Assembly: GCA_003427395.1 (NCBI GenBank)
Contig: BFEA01000008.1
Location: forward strand, 298,690-323,999
Direction: 5' to 3'
DNA from: Chara braunii
Lineage: Eukaryota > Streptophyta > Charophyceae > Charales > Characeae
DNA length: 25,310 bases
Shown: piece after piece, positions 1 to 8,593 of the stretch
How positions within the stretch are numbered: position 1 is the first letter of the stretch
How the letters are laid out: the number at the start of each line of letters is the position of its first letter
Translations under genes and position numbers: made by a program
Notes under the pieces: generated by a model
The model's input: only the letters and a program-made list of their open reading frames with translations
Database searches by the model: none
What the model was told of the DNA's origin: nothing

Positions 1-31
<31 letters not shown>

Positions 32-293
32 CACACACACACACACACAAACAAAAAAAGAACTTCCCCCGCTTTTTTTTTCGGAGGCCCTGCGCGGCCT
101 CAAATTTTTGTTAATATTTTTTTGTGGTTTATGACGCGACATCCCACTCGGGTCTAAAACACTCCTTCCCAACTTTTTTTTTTTTTTCCTCGACCCCTTA
201 TTTTCGGGGTGCGCAGCACCCCGTGCGCTGTGCGCAGTGTGGCGCGTGTGCGCGGTGCAGCGCACATTGATGCGCACACACACACACGCAGAC

Positions 294-345
<52 letters not shown>

Positions 346-600
346 AACAAAAAAACGAACTTCCCCCCCTTTTTTTTTCGGAGGCCCTGCGCGGCCTCAA
401 ATTTTTGTTAATATTTTTTTGTGGTTTATGACGCGACATCCCACTTGGGTCTAAAACACCCCTTCCAAACTTTTTTTTTTTCTTCTGGACCCCTTATTTT
501 CGAGGTGCGCAGCACCCCGTGCGCGCGTGTCGTGAGCTGTGCGCAGTGCGGCGCGTGTGCGCGGCGCAGCGCACGTCGATGCGCCGCAAGTATGCATGGG
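1..600. repeat. Two tandem copies of a ~297-bp (CA)n-containing unit
   Basis: Each copy has a (CA)n run (1-50 and about 268-340), an A-rich linker, the anchor GAACTTCCCC (60 and 357, so the period is 297), a C-run and T-run, the inverted repeat GAGGCC-ctgcgc-GGCCTC, an AT-rich stretch, a second T-run, and a GC-rich tail. The tail of copy 1 contains a stem with 8-bp arms, CGGGGTGC-gca-GCACCCCG (about 205-223); copy 2 has one substitution in it. Short open frames here are reading frames of the CA run, not genes. It looks like a minisatellite or satellite-like array that enters from the left edge of the window, so the true copy number is unknown. Confidence 0.9.
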
Positions 601-755
601 CCATAATTATTTTGGTGAACCTGGTTGGTCTAATGGCTCGACGAAGGTGAAAATACTTCTTTACCTCTCTTTGACGTTTTTAATTTCGCTCAATTAAACT
701 TGGAAAAGAAAAGAAAAAAAAGGAATACTCGTTGCGGGACTCAACCCAATAACTC

Positions 756-960
756 TTTTTTTTTTTTTTTTTTTTCGAAAACATGCTCCAATCTATTTGT
801 GAGGAGCAGCACTTGCTGGGAATCGGGCTCAGCATCCCATATGAAGACATGTACAAAACAATTTATGAACCAATTAAGGTACCGGGGCCATTTACCCGGT
901 TTCAGCTTTGAGAGTATCCTCCAAGATCGTGAACAAGTTACTGGACTTCGGGATAGATGA
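756..960 (-). repeat. Solo LINE-type 3' tail, copy A
   Basis: A run of 20 T (756-775) is followed by a segment (784-840) that closely matches the sequence beside the poly(T) of the minus-strand LINE at 21963-22050: CCAATCTAT, then GGAGCA, then GCTGGGAA, then CGGGCTCAGC. Read on the minus strand this is a retroposon 3' end with a poly(A) tail. How far the element extends to the right is unclear; nothing protein-like is recognisable beyond about 960. No target-site duplication was found. Confidence 0.6.
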
Positions 961-1494
961 TGAGAAGACTAAGAATCCTTTTTTTTATGATCGCTAAACT
1001 CCTCCTGAAATCCACCGCAATTTTCTATCTCGAGTATCTAAGGGATTTCCAACAGATCATAACAAAGCTCACTAAAACTGACTTATTCTCTGACAAACTC
1101 ATCCAGGCCTCACGCCCCCTATCTGGTAGGTTACAGAGCAACGCGACTTACTCCAGCTCCGGCCAGTGCCGTCCTGTGTCAGCAACCCCCAGCTGTCCCT
1201 TAGGATGTCCCTGCATAGCATCCCCAGATCTGAATAACCTTTGGACTAACTCTGCATAACCTCCGCAGGGCTGTCAGTTCGATGATGATAACCCGAAGCC
1301 CTCGCCCTTTCAAAAAGAAAAAGAAAGAAGAAGAAAATAAAAGAAAGCGTTCTCGGTGTGGTAATTGCATTGGGCAGAGCTCAGGCTCGTGAGTCAGTCC
1401 ACGAGCAAGAACGTGTTCAAAAAGTCACCCCCGAAAAATTGAAAAACTTCCCAAAATAGAAGGGGAAGGTAACGCCTGCTTAGCATGAAAACTG
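961..1494. other. No recognisable gene
   Basis: A 100-codon open frame (957-1259, +) has no motif that I recognise. It is followed by an A/G-rich purine tract (1308-1345). Nothing supports a functional gene. This may be the 5' continuation of the minus-strand repeat at 756. Confidence 0.5.
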
Positions 1495-1546
1495 TTTTTT
1501 TTTTTTTTTTTTTTTTTTTTTTNGGGGGGGGGGGGGGGGGGGGGGG
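1495..1546. other. T28-N-G23 homopolymer join
   Basis: Twenty-eight T (1495-1522) are followed by a single N at 1523 and then 23 G (1524-1546). A lone N between two homopolymers suggests a base-calling or contig-joining problem inside a poly(T) tail rather than natural sequence. Confidence 0.8.
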
Positions 1547-1640
1547 ATACGAGCACCCACTCCTAGTAGACTAGCCGGTACTCCAATCTATTGATGGGGA
1601 GCACGTACCCAGGGCTTACAGCATGAACACACCGCAACAG
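1547..1640 (-). repeat. Solo LINE-type 3' tail, copy B
   Basis: After the T/G homopolymer join comes a segment with CTCCAATCTATTGATGGGGA (1581-1600), the same core as copy A and the LINE tail at 21992-22012. It is more diverged and shorter than the other copies. The adjoining T-run again fits a minus-strand poly(A) end. Confidence 0.5.
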
Positions 1641-2093
1641 TCACCTTCCAAATTGTTGGTCAAGCTCTGGGATGGACAGAGCTGGTGCAAATTGGAATTT
1701 TGTTGGAAATTTGGCAGCGAGTTTGGCTGAAGAGGCAGTGGGGATGAGTTCAAACCAAGGTTTAACCTGCAACAATGAGTATGCCACCTCCGGTTCGTCC
1801 AAGTTAGTTAATGGCGCAGCTAATGCATTGAATTACCAATTGAACATAACAAGGTAGCGCAGTCTGGTAGTGCATTTGTTCTGGATACAGAGGGTGATTA
1901 GGTTCTTGTCACATTGAATCAAAATCAGAGTAAATTGACATGAAATCGTCCGACTTTACAAGCCACAATTAACTTCTACTTTCCTAGGCTACCATAGTGG
2001 CCCGGGACCACTTGTCTGCCCGGGCCAAAATATTTAAAAAATAAATCAATTAAAAAATTAATAACTTTTTTACTTTTTTTGTTTGTTTCGGTA
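1641..2093. other. No recognisable gene
   Basis: A 61-codon frame (1672-1857, +) has ordinary amino-acid composition but no motif I know, and it is interrupted by stops on both sides. A CCCGGG-rich spot lies at 2000-2027, and AT-rich sequence follows. It may be the degraded body of an old repeat. No function is proposed. Confidence 0.4.
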
Positions 2094-2400
2094 TTTTTTT
2101 TTTTTGGGGGGGAGGGGGGCGGGAGGAAGAATTGTGTCGTTGAATTATAAATGGAAGGAGAAGTCGGGAATCCTCAACGAACAACCTGGAAAGTATTTGG
2201 GGCCATTACCCAGCTTAGGCTTGTGCTGGAAACCAGGTCCAGTGTCCCATACCTTCCTTAAAATGACAATGTTTCCAAAGTAAACTGGAAGCCCAAAAAT
2301 TCAATCTACCAAATTGATCCTTATCCAACAGGGGTAGCCTCCGACTAGAAGCCCCAGATTCCCAATCCCAACTCAAATTTGAACCAACCTAGATTAAGAC
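2094..2400 (-). repeat. Solo LINE-type 3' tail, copy C
   Basis: T12 (2094-2105) is followed by a G-rich run. At 2227-2250 the sequence GCTGGAAACCAGGTCCAGTG continues into TCCCAT and matches, with one difference, a segment at 22117-22141 inside the minus-strand LINE. Similarity appears to continue weakly downstream (a CTGGAAGCCC block in both). It is interpreted as another minus-oriented 3' end of the same family. Confidence 0.55.
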
Positions 2401-2854
2401 TAGTCGGAAACTACCTTGCCCACCTAGTCATTTGAAGTGGACCCTAGCTGAAGAATTACAGAAGCCTGCCTAATTGGGCAGAGCAGAAACAACTTGTGAA
2501 GAGTAGCGTATCTGTTGCTCCTAGTCATGGAGTAGCTTGCCTCTAGATTGAGGGAGTAGCCAAGGACAAATCATCAATTTCCCATCCTGCAAGAAGGTTG
2601 CCAACTGGCCGTTTGCGGCCCATGTACGTAAAAACCAGAGGAGGCGATGAGCTATGAGCTATATGCGAATGCTTGAAGAAATTAACGAGTCATAAATTGA
2701 ACCTCAATTGTGACTAAATCATGGTAAATTCTTAGATATTGCCGAATTAGTGGAACAGAGCATGTTAATATTGACGACGGCGGATGAACGCAGCCAACAG
2801 AACGGCCACATGAGAGAGTTGGAGAGAGGAAGGTGGATAAATGTGCCCACATAG
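2401..2854. other. No recognisable gene
   Basis: Short open frames occur on both strands, none with a recognisable motif. Nothing could be assigned here. Confidence 0.4.
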
Positions 2855-3263
2855 TATATGAGTGGTGAAGATATGAGCAGGGCTTCCAGGATGGCACAGA
2901 ATCGAGCCTAGGACACTCCCCATGCCACTAAGGCATGAGTGACCCTATGTCACTGTTTCCTGCTTGTGAAGACCAAACCATTCTGCGGTAAACTTCAATA
3001 TGTCTTGGTACGCGGCTGTGGTTGGGACAGTGTTTTACGCCCTCCGCACCAGAAAAAATGTTCCCACCGCCGCTAGTGAGTCTTCCACTCTCAATGATGG
3101 CACCGCCGTCCATAGGGCTTCAGGTCTTCACATGCCCAGTCAAGGTCTCTTCCCTATTATGTGAGTGGTGAAAATATGAGCAGGGTCTCCAGGATGGGTC
3201 AATCGTACAACACTTCCTATGCCACTCAAGGCATGGGTGACCCTGTGTCACTGTTTCCTGCTC
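2855..3263. repeat. Direct repeat of ~110 bp, two copies about 300 bp apart
   Basis: Copy 1 (about 2855-2965) and copy 2 (about 3158-3263) share long blocks: GAGTGGTGAA, ATATGAGCAGGG, CCAGGATGG, ATGCCACT, AAGGCATG, GTGACCCT, then GTCACTGTTTCCTGCT. They differ at scattered sites and by small indels, so the duplication is old. The ~190 bp between them is unrelated. This could be a tandem duplication or two insertions of one short repeat. No poly(A) or terminal inverted repeat was seen. Confidence 0.8.
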
Positions 3264-4030
3264 TTGACGAGCAACCACTTTTTAAAACTAAAAAAAATCA
3301 ATGTATCCCTGTGAGCAGACTGCCAAGCCCTTCCTGATATTGACTAGATCCACTGCGTGGTTGACTGTCTGCAAACACTACTCTCCCTTCGAATACGTCG
3401 AGTCTCGTGTCTAGGAACGACCTTGTATGTGACCATTCACAACGGCCGATGAAGGTCAAGATGAATGAAAACGGAGCACAAGTTGCAAACAGGACAAGAG
3501 GTAAATGCACAAACGACATAAGGAAATCGATCTGGCTCGTAATTACAACCGAATCCATCAGCGGTATACATTTCCAACTTACGAGTAGAATCAGCCTTCC
3601 AAATTAATGAATCTAGCCTAAAACTGTGGCTAATGCATACAAATTGTGCCGAAAGACTCACATAATTAATGAATTTAGCATTGTACGGCAGAAGGCTTCA
3701 AAAAGGGGCAAATCTGCCAAAAGGGGGGAAATCTAGACAAAGGGCGTGGCTAGATATATGTACTTCGTTAGTTACCGTCTCGGTAAGACAGACTTTGACT
3801 ACACCTGGTGCCGCCTTGTCTGCTGAAGTAGTTGAGCCGCTGTTTGCTCTGGAATCTTGCCATCCCATCTCCACACCAGTGCAATTGGTAATTAGGCATC
3901 TTCACCCATTGAACTCAAAGTCTGCTCAATACAGAACACCATACAAAATGACAAGATCAAGACAACATCGAGAGAAGATCTAGATAAGGAACGACTAGGA
4001 CTTCTAGGACTGCTGGTCTGAAAGCCAGAT
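3264..4030. other. No recognisable gene
   Basis: There are overlapping short frames on both strands (for example 3669-3983, +, 104 codons) with no domain I recognise. A short imperfect duplication of TTAATGAATCTAGC occurs near 3604 and 3666. No function is proposed. Confidence 0.4.
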
Positions 4031-4471
4031 TTATCTATATCTCACGTGCAATAAGAAGGATCCGCCATCCTTCTCCTGAAGACACCTTTGATGCTTTACT
4101 TCCACGTGAAGAAGCTCATTTGAGCCGGGACTACGCGTGTGCCCCGTATCATCGATCTCGCTCCCACTGCTGCCAGTGGTACTCCCACTCCTGCTGGCAG
4201 CGCCGTTATCGACAGCGCCTTCGACGCATGACGTTAGTCTGCAACCTCCATGCAATAACTCACAGTTCCAGACCCGATATCTCCACGGGCAGGCGCAGCG
4301 TGGCCGGGAGCGCTGTGCCCCGTTCAGTGCAGGAATTGCGGGAGCACGACGCAGCACGGCGTGGTGAGGCGAGCGCGGAGCGCAGCATGAACGGAACGGC
4401 GCGAAGCAGCATGATGGGCATAAAATGGCGATGGCGGGTGATGGCGTGCGTTGGAGATTTCGTGGAGGCAA
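4031..4471 (-). pseudogene. Minus-strand open frame, unrecognised, crossing a retroposon boundary
   Basis: This is a 146-codon open frame with Ser/Gly/Thr-rich and charged stretches and no motif I can name. Its N-terminal part lies in the retroposed unit that begins at 4293, and its C-terminal ~80 codons (4031-4275) lie in the target DNA, so the full frame is chimeric. Across the 17-bp duplicated site the target-side reading frame is the same frame as the degenerate reverse-transcriptase relic at 7396-7650 (both read C-P-W-R-Y through the site). The target side may therefore once have been the downstream part of that open frame. This is inference: agreement in frame has a one-in-three chance of being accidental, and no RT-like motif is visible in this part. 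Confidence 0.3.
4276..4292 (+). repeat. Left copy of a 17-bp target-site duplication
   Basis: GATATCTCCACGGGCAG occurs here and again, identically, at 7396-7412, where it directly abuts a 19-A tail. That arrangement (site, element, poly(A), site) is the signature of target-primed retroposition. Confidence 0.75.
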
Positions 4472-4939
4472 GATAGGAGGGGGACGGGCGATGACAGGTC
4501 GTCGGTTGCAGTGGAGTGGAACCGGGATTTGTCGAGGAGGAGGTGGGCGAGCGGGGGCTCGATGGTGGGGGATTTCCTATACTTGTTGTTTGTACTCCAT
4601 CTCTCCTTTTTCTTGATTTAGTGGCCTCCGGATCATTGGGCAGGGACTAAACTCTCTGTGAGGTTGCGTCAACAGGCTTGACGTGATTACTCAAAACGCA
4701 ATCGCATATGGGCAGTAGGTGATTGTGTCCTACCAAATCTCTTCTGGTTAGTGCAGCTTGCCAAGGGGCCATATTGGCACGGGCTATGGGGAGGCGAACG
4801 TGTTTCTCCCGCACGAAGAGGCAGGGGCTGAGTTTGGACTCTACAGCGGCCTGACAGTTGGATCAAGGGACTGCGAGAGTGGAGCGCTACGTGATGGTGT
4901 TTCAACGCGACTTTACGCACCGACGGAATCTTTAGTGAT

Positions 4940-5560
4940 TCTTGAGGCATGACATATTTTTGTTGAGCTTGTTTCTTCAAGTCTTGTTTTCTTTTTTGAA
5001 AGTTTTTCCTGATATGGGAGTTTCTTAATAAATTTCTTGGATGGCAATTCTGATTTCTTAGTTGATCCCAATCGATAGTTCGTAATTTTTCTTGTTGATT
5101 TCGCGATCTGGTTTTAGAATCGTTATGGTTCTCTCACACACAATTAATTGTCGATTTCTTTTTCTGCTTAGTATTTCCTGATTTACTGTCTGAGCGATTC
5201 CTTGAACGTTGGGGTTCTGGAAATCAGAGTCATAAGTCCTTTCAGGCATCAAAATCGATTCCCTATTTTGTTTCCCTGTTTGGATTTTCAAATCCTATCA
5301 AATTCGATCTTCAATCTTATCTTCATCTCGATTGATTTCCATAATTCGATGCTAAATTCATGATTCAAACTTCGTTTACATGACTCATAAAAAATCTTAA
5401 ACTCGGTTTCCCAAATTTTGAAATTTGTATTCTGATTTTGAAGATGTAAATCCGAGATTCTTCTTTAAACTTGAATTTCGTACTTGACGTGGGATTTTTC
5501 AAACAATTTTTACTCAAGTAATTAGTCTTAGTTGTTGTTTTTAGCAAGGGTGTCTCAACT
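4940..5560. other. AT/T-rich block inside the retroposed unit
   Basis: The composition shifts sharply to T-rich sequence with many GATTT, TTTCTTG and AATTTTT words. There is no coding potential; the open frames here are low-complexity. It resembles intronic or UTR sequence of a plant transcript, but no splice boundaries could be assigned. Confidence 0.5.
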
Positions 5561-6439
5561 TGTGCTGTTGAGAGATCGGGGTCAGAGGTGTTGGAATGGA
5601 TATCTCCTTTAGGGTTGGAGTCCCTCCCTGCGAGGGTTACACAAGATGGGTGGTGTGATCTTTGAGAGGGTAGGGGCAGTATTGAGGGTTTGTCCTTTTT
5701 TGGGCCACGCTGATTTTTGGGACGGATCAGCTACGGCGGTTGGGGAGAAAGGACAAGGGGTGTTGATGTCAGCAGGGTGAGAGTTGAGAGGGCTGTTCCG
5801 CTTGGAGGGGGTGGGGCAGGAAGGAAGGGGGATCTCCTGCTCTGTGGGGGCATACTTTAGGGGGTATTGTATGCGATTGAGGAAGCAGGAGGGTTATCTG
5901 GGGGCTGTTTTGAACTGGGGCGGGGAGGCGAAAGGGCGCCTTCCCGCGGAGGCAGTAAACAAACAGGGGGTTTTCTTTGGGGGAGAGGAGTAATCCCTTT
6001 GGCTCTTGTGACCCCTTTACATGTAACTGAGACCTCAATAGGCGTTGGAGTTTTCATGGGGAGAGAGGGTTGTTTTTTCCTCTCTTCCCCTCTCCCTGTG
6101 GGAATAATGGGCACTGGAATGTTCATGTGGTTTTTCGGGATTTTTGGTGTCTGATTTTCCTACTTTTTCTTAATTGAAAAATTCTTCCATGGTTTGGTGC
6201 TGGAGGCATGGGGATGTGGTGGTTGTGACGCCGGGAGATGACGCGCTCTGCGGTGAAGGGGCTAGCGTGCAGGGTTGTAATAGGGTACAACAATGGTGGA
6301 GATGGTGGCTTCATCGTGGTAAGACTTGTCGGAGTAGGGTTCTTGAGGTTTGTTGGGGGGATATTTGCAACCAGTGCATGAAGGAGACGAATAATCAGAT
6401 CTACAGCTATGGTGCTGATTGGTGGCTTGATTGCTTTTT

Positions 6440-7260
6440 GCCTAGTCCTGAGTCCCGGTGGTTTGCGGAAAGACGAGGCCAGAACGACGCTGGTCGGTGT
6501 TGGGGCTTGGTCGTGCTGCCGTGTAACTTGAGCTCTACGAGGGCATGAGACCTGGTAGAGAGATGTGGGGAGTTGTCGAGGGTGGAAGGCACTCTAGTGT
6601 CTTTTGGTGAGTTGGTGCCTAGTCGATGCTGGCTGGAGCCGGGGTGGGTCGCTTTGCCCTGTGGCCTAGCAGGTGGGGGGGGTTCTGGGGTGTGTCGTGC
6701 CACTTTGTAACCTAGCAGTTGGGGGCATGAGGCCTGGTAGAGATTGGGCATCAGGATATAGGGGTGAGGTAGGTAAGGGTTGGGCTGCTGAAAGGCCCTA
6801 AGGCAGGTGTTTTTTTTGTTCCGAATGCTTCTTTGATCCAAGCTTTGGGGGGGACAAATTTTGTGTTCTTGTTTAAAAAACAAAAAGCCGAAGCTAGGTA
6901 ATGGCCTCGATATCTCAAGGATATTTTCAAAAAAGGTTTGTTTACAGGTGGTTTTGAGAATGCTTTAGGATTCTGGGACTTCTAGCAACTCGCTTTAGGC
7001 TGTTTGATACTGGTACATTCATGGATCTGCGGTTGTTCGATGCCAGAACGACGGTGGCCAGTGTCGGGGTGTCGCCCTATAACCTGCTGTTTGCAGGAGC
7101 GTGAGGCCTGGTAGAGAGATTTGGGGTTGCTTTGGGGTGGGCATTCCAAGGGACAACCAAGGGTTGCTGTTGGGACGACGCTGGCCGGAGCTGGGGCGAG
7201 TCGTGTCGCTCTGTAACCTAGTCGGGTGGGAGTGTTGAGGCTTGGGAGAGCTCGACAGGG
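6440..7260 (+). repeat. About four diverged ~90-bp repeats
   Basis: Four related blocks start near 6479, 6623, 7038 and 7173. Each has a core like CCAGAACGACGCTGG, a G-rich middle, a TGTAACCTAG-like word, and, in three cases (about 6545, 6726, 7100), GTGAGGCCTGGTAGAGAGAT or a near match. Copies 1 and 3 also share sequence just upstream of the core (a GCGG word followed by GCCAGAACGACG). Spacing is irregular and divergence is high. The repeats belong to the retroposed unit and are not protein-coding in any shared frame that I can follow. Confidence 0.7.
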
Positions 7261-7376
7261 AATAAGATAGTGTTGGATGGCCTTAGAGAGTTTTGTTTGG
7301 GAGTGTAGGGGTTCTGAGCATTCGAAAAGAGGTCAGTAGTCATTCATAGTTTTTCAACCTCTCTTTAATTCTCTTT

Positions 7377-7395
7377 AAAAAAAAAAAAAAAAAAA
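7377..7395 (+). other. Poly(A) tail of the retroposed unit
   Basis: Nineteen A lie immediately before the right-hand 17-bp target-site duplication. Confidence 0.85.
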
Positions 7396-7412
7396 GATAT
7401 CTCCACGGGCAG
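7396..7412 (+). repeat. Right copy of the 17-bp target-site duplication
   Basis: Identical to 4276-4292. The next base differs (A here, G there), followed by CG in both. Confidence 0.75.
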
Positions 7413-7908
7413 ACGTTGATGAGAATAATGGCTCCTCCGTTGGGACCAAGCGCCAATTAGGTGGTGAGTGCTAAGAAATGGAATCCTTCTCCTGTAGTGA
7501 CTATGCGAGTTTGATCAGGCACAAAGTGCAGGCCCATGGGTTGGAGCCATTGTGATAGGAACCCTTTAGCGTCCTTAACAACTCTTCGAGCCTTGTGAAG
7601 AACAACGAGCCCCTTTTTGAGCTTAAGGTTTGAGGGAGGACAACTCCTTCAGTTTCGAGATCTTATCAGGGATAAAGGATAGGACGGTCTATTAGGTTTG
7701 ATATTGTGTCGAGGTCAGGTAGAAGGCTGCCAGGTGTCCCTGGCATAAGAGCGCAAAGGGACTCTCTAACCCATTGAAGGGCTAGGCTAGCCAAGACACT
7801 TTCCAGCATAGCTCTCACACAACTATGGTGCCGGGCAGAATAGCGCCTCGTGGTAAAGAATTTCGATGAGACCCTGAGGCAAGCGTTATTCAGTTTATTG
7901 TTCTGCAA
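7396..7908 (-). pseudogene. Degenerate group II intron-type reverse transcriptase/maturase fragment
   Basis: On the minus strand, 7740-7681 reads GTPGSLLPDLDTISN, which resembles the GTPQGG...SPLLANI block of group II intron RTs (RT domain 4) with two residues lost. In a shifted frame, 7618-7450 reads KGLVVLHKARRVVKDAKGF, then LSQWLQPMGLHFVPDQTRIV, then TTGEGFHFLAL. This matches the region from just after the YADD box (usually DDFVVLH) through W-L-x-x-M-G-L, K-T-R-I-V and the G-F-D-F-L-G-F motif. The catalytic YADD is missing, there is at least one frameshift between the two blocks, and a TAA follows the last motif, so the gene is dead. It may derive from an organellar intron ORF (NUMT/NUPT) or a nuclear maturase relative. 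The family assignment is from motif recognition only. Confidence 0.6.
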
Positions 7909-7926
7909 AACATAGTGTTTTTCAGT

Positions 7927-7929
<3 letters not shown>

Positions 7930-7959
<30 letters not shown>
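7930..7959 (-). other. 30-T run, probable minus-strand retroposon tail
   Basis: Thirty T directly abut a GC-rich segment to the right. Read on the minus strand this is a poly(A) end of an element extending rightwards. No matching target-site duplication of the left flank was found nearby. Confidence 0.5.
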
Positions 7960-7960
<1 letters not shown>

Positions 7961-8593
7961 TGGCTGGGACCCTTGCACGGCCGGCCTGGTCAGCCTAGCT
8001 GGTAGCCTAGCTACTTTCTCTATTTTTCATATAATTTGTGGTGCTTTTTTAGCTACTGCTGTTTTATTTAGTATTCTTGTTTTCAAAATTTGTGAACTTA
8101 GTCTGACTTTTTATCACTTTTATTTGTTTTGTTTTTTACTTCATTTCTAGGAAGATTCTCACGCCCGGCCGGGCACCCGGGCCTGTTAATTTTTTTATTT
8201 TTTGGTTTTCTGCACTCTTCGGGAGGACCCCAAATCGGGGGGCGCGGGGGTGGTATAAATTTGTTTTAAAGGGGCTAAAGGGGTTTAAAGGGGGGTGCCT
8301 TAGTGTGATTCTATTAGTTTCCTTTTATCTCCAATTCGGGGAGGAATTCTAATGTGACCCTCAACCAAAAGTCGTTTGTATTGCAATTCTGCACAACATG
8401 TTTTGGGGGGGGTCATTTTTTTTTTTTTTGATTTGATTTGATTTGATTTTGGGGTGGGGCTGCTCGGAGGTCATGCTCGACCGGGCACCTGGGCATGTAC
8501 TCGGGCATAAGTTGGGTGCTGGGGTGCTCGGAAAAACAGCCTGTCTCCCAGGTATTCACCAACGACAATCAATACTACAACACTTGTAGGCAC
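7960..8593. repeat. GC-palindrome and poly(T) repeat debris
   Basis: There is no gene. The stretch holds related GC-rich words, CCGGGCACCCGGGC (about 8169-8182) and CCGGGCACCTGGGC (8481-8494), each close to T-rich sequence, suggesting two copies of one repeat. At 8163-8174 lies a perfect 12-bp palindrome, GCCCGGCCGGGC. A minus-strand 72-codon frame (8471-8689) overlaps this DNA but has no recognisable domain. Confidence 0.5.
8416..8450 (-). repeat. T14 plus (GATTT)4 microsatellite
   Basis: Fourteen T are followed by four GATTT units. Read on the minus strand this is an (AAATC)n-A14 tail, a form common at SINE or LINE 3' ends. Confidence 0.75.

Larger units (their letters stand above)
4293..7395 (+). 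mobile_element. 3.1-kb poly(A)-tailed retroposed unit with 17-bp TSD
   Basis: The unit ends in 19 A (7377-7395) and is flanked by identical 17-bp direct repeats (4276-4292, 7396-7412). Its 5' part (4293-4580) is GC-rich, about 4940-5560 is strongly AT/T-rich, 5570-6100 is G-rich, and 6440-7260 contains ~90-bp internal repeats. I see no long open frame, no LINE endonuclease or RT motif and no CCHC knuckle. It therefore looks like a non-autonomous element or a retrocopy of a non-coding or untranslated transcript mobilised in trans, not a complete LINE. It could also be a composite of several older insertions that happens to lie between the repeats. No canonical AATAAA precedes the tail. Confidence 0.6.

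Noticed and set aside
154-454. Open frames rich in Cys-Val or His-Thr
   Set aside because: They are translations of the (CA)n microsatellite.
6407-6883. 158-codon minus-strand frame
   Set aside because: It lies antisense across the G-rich ~90-bp repeats, where a lack of stops in one frame follows from composition. No known motif.
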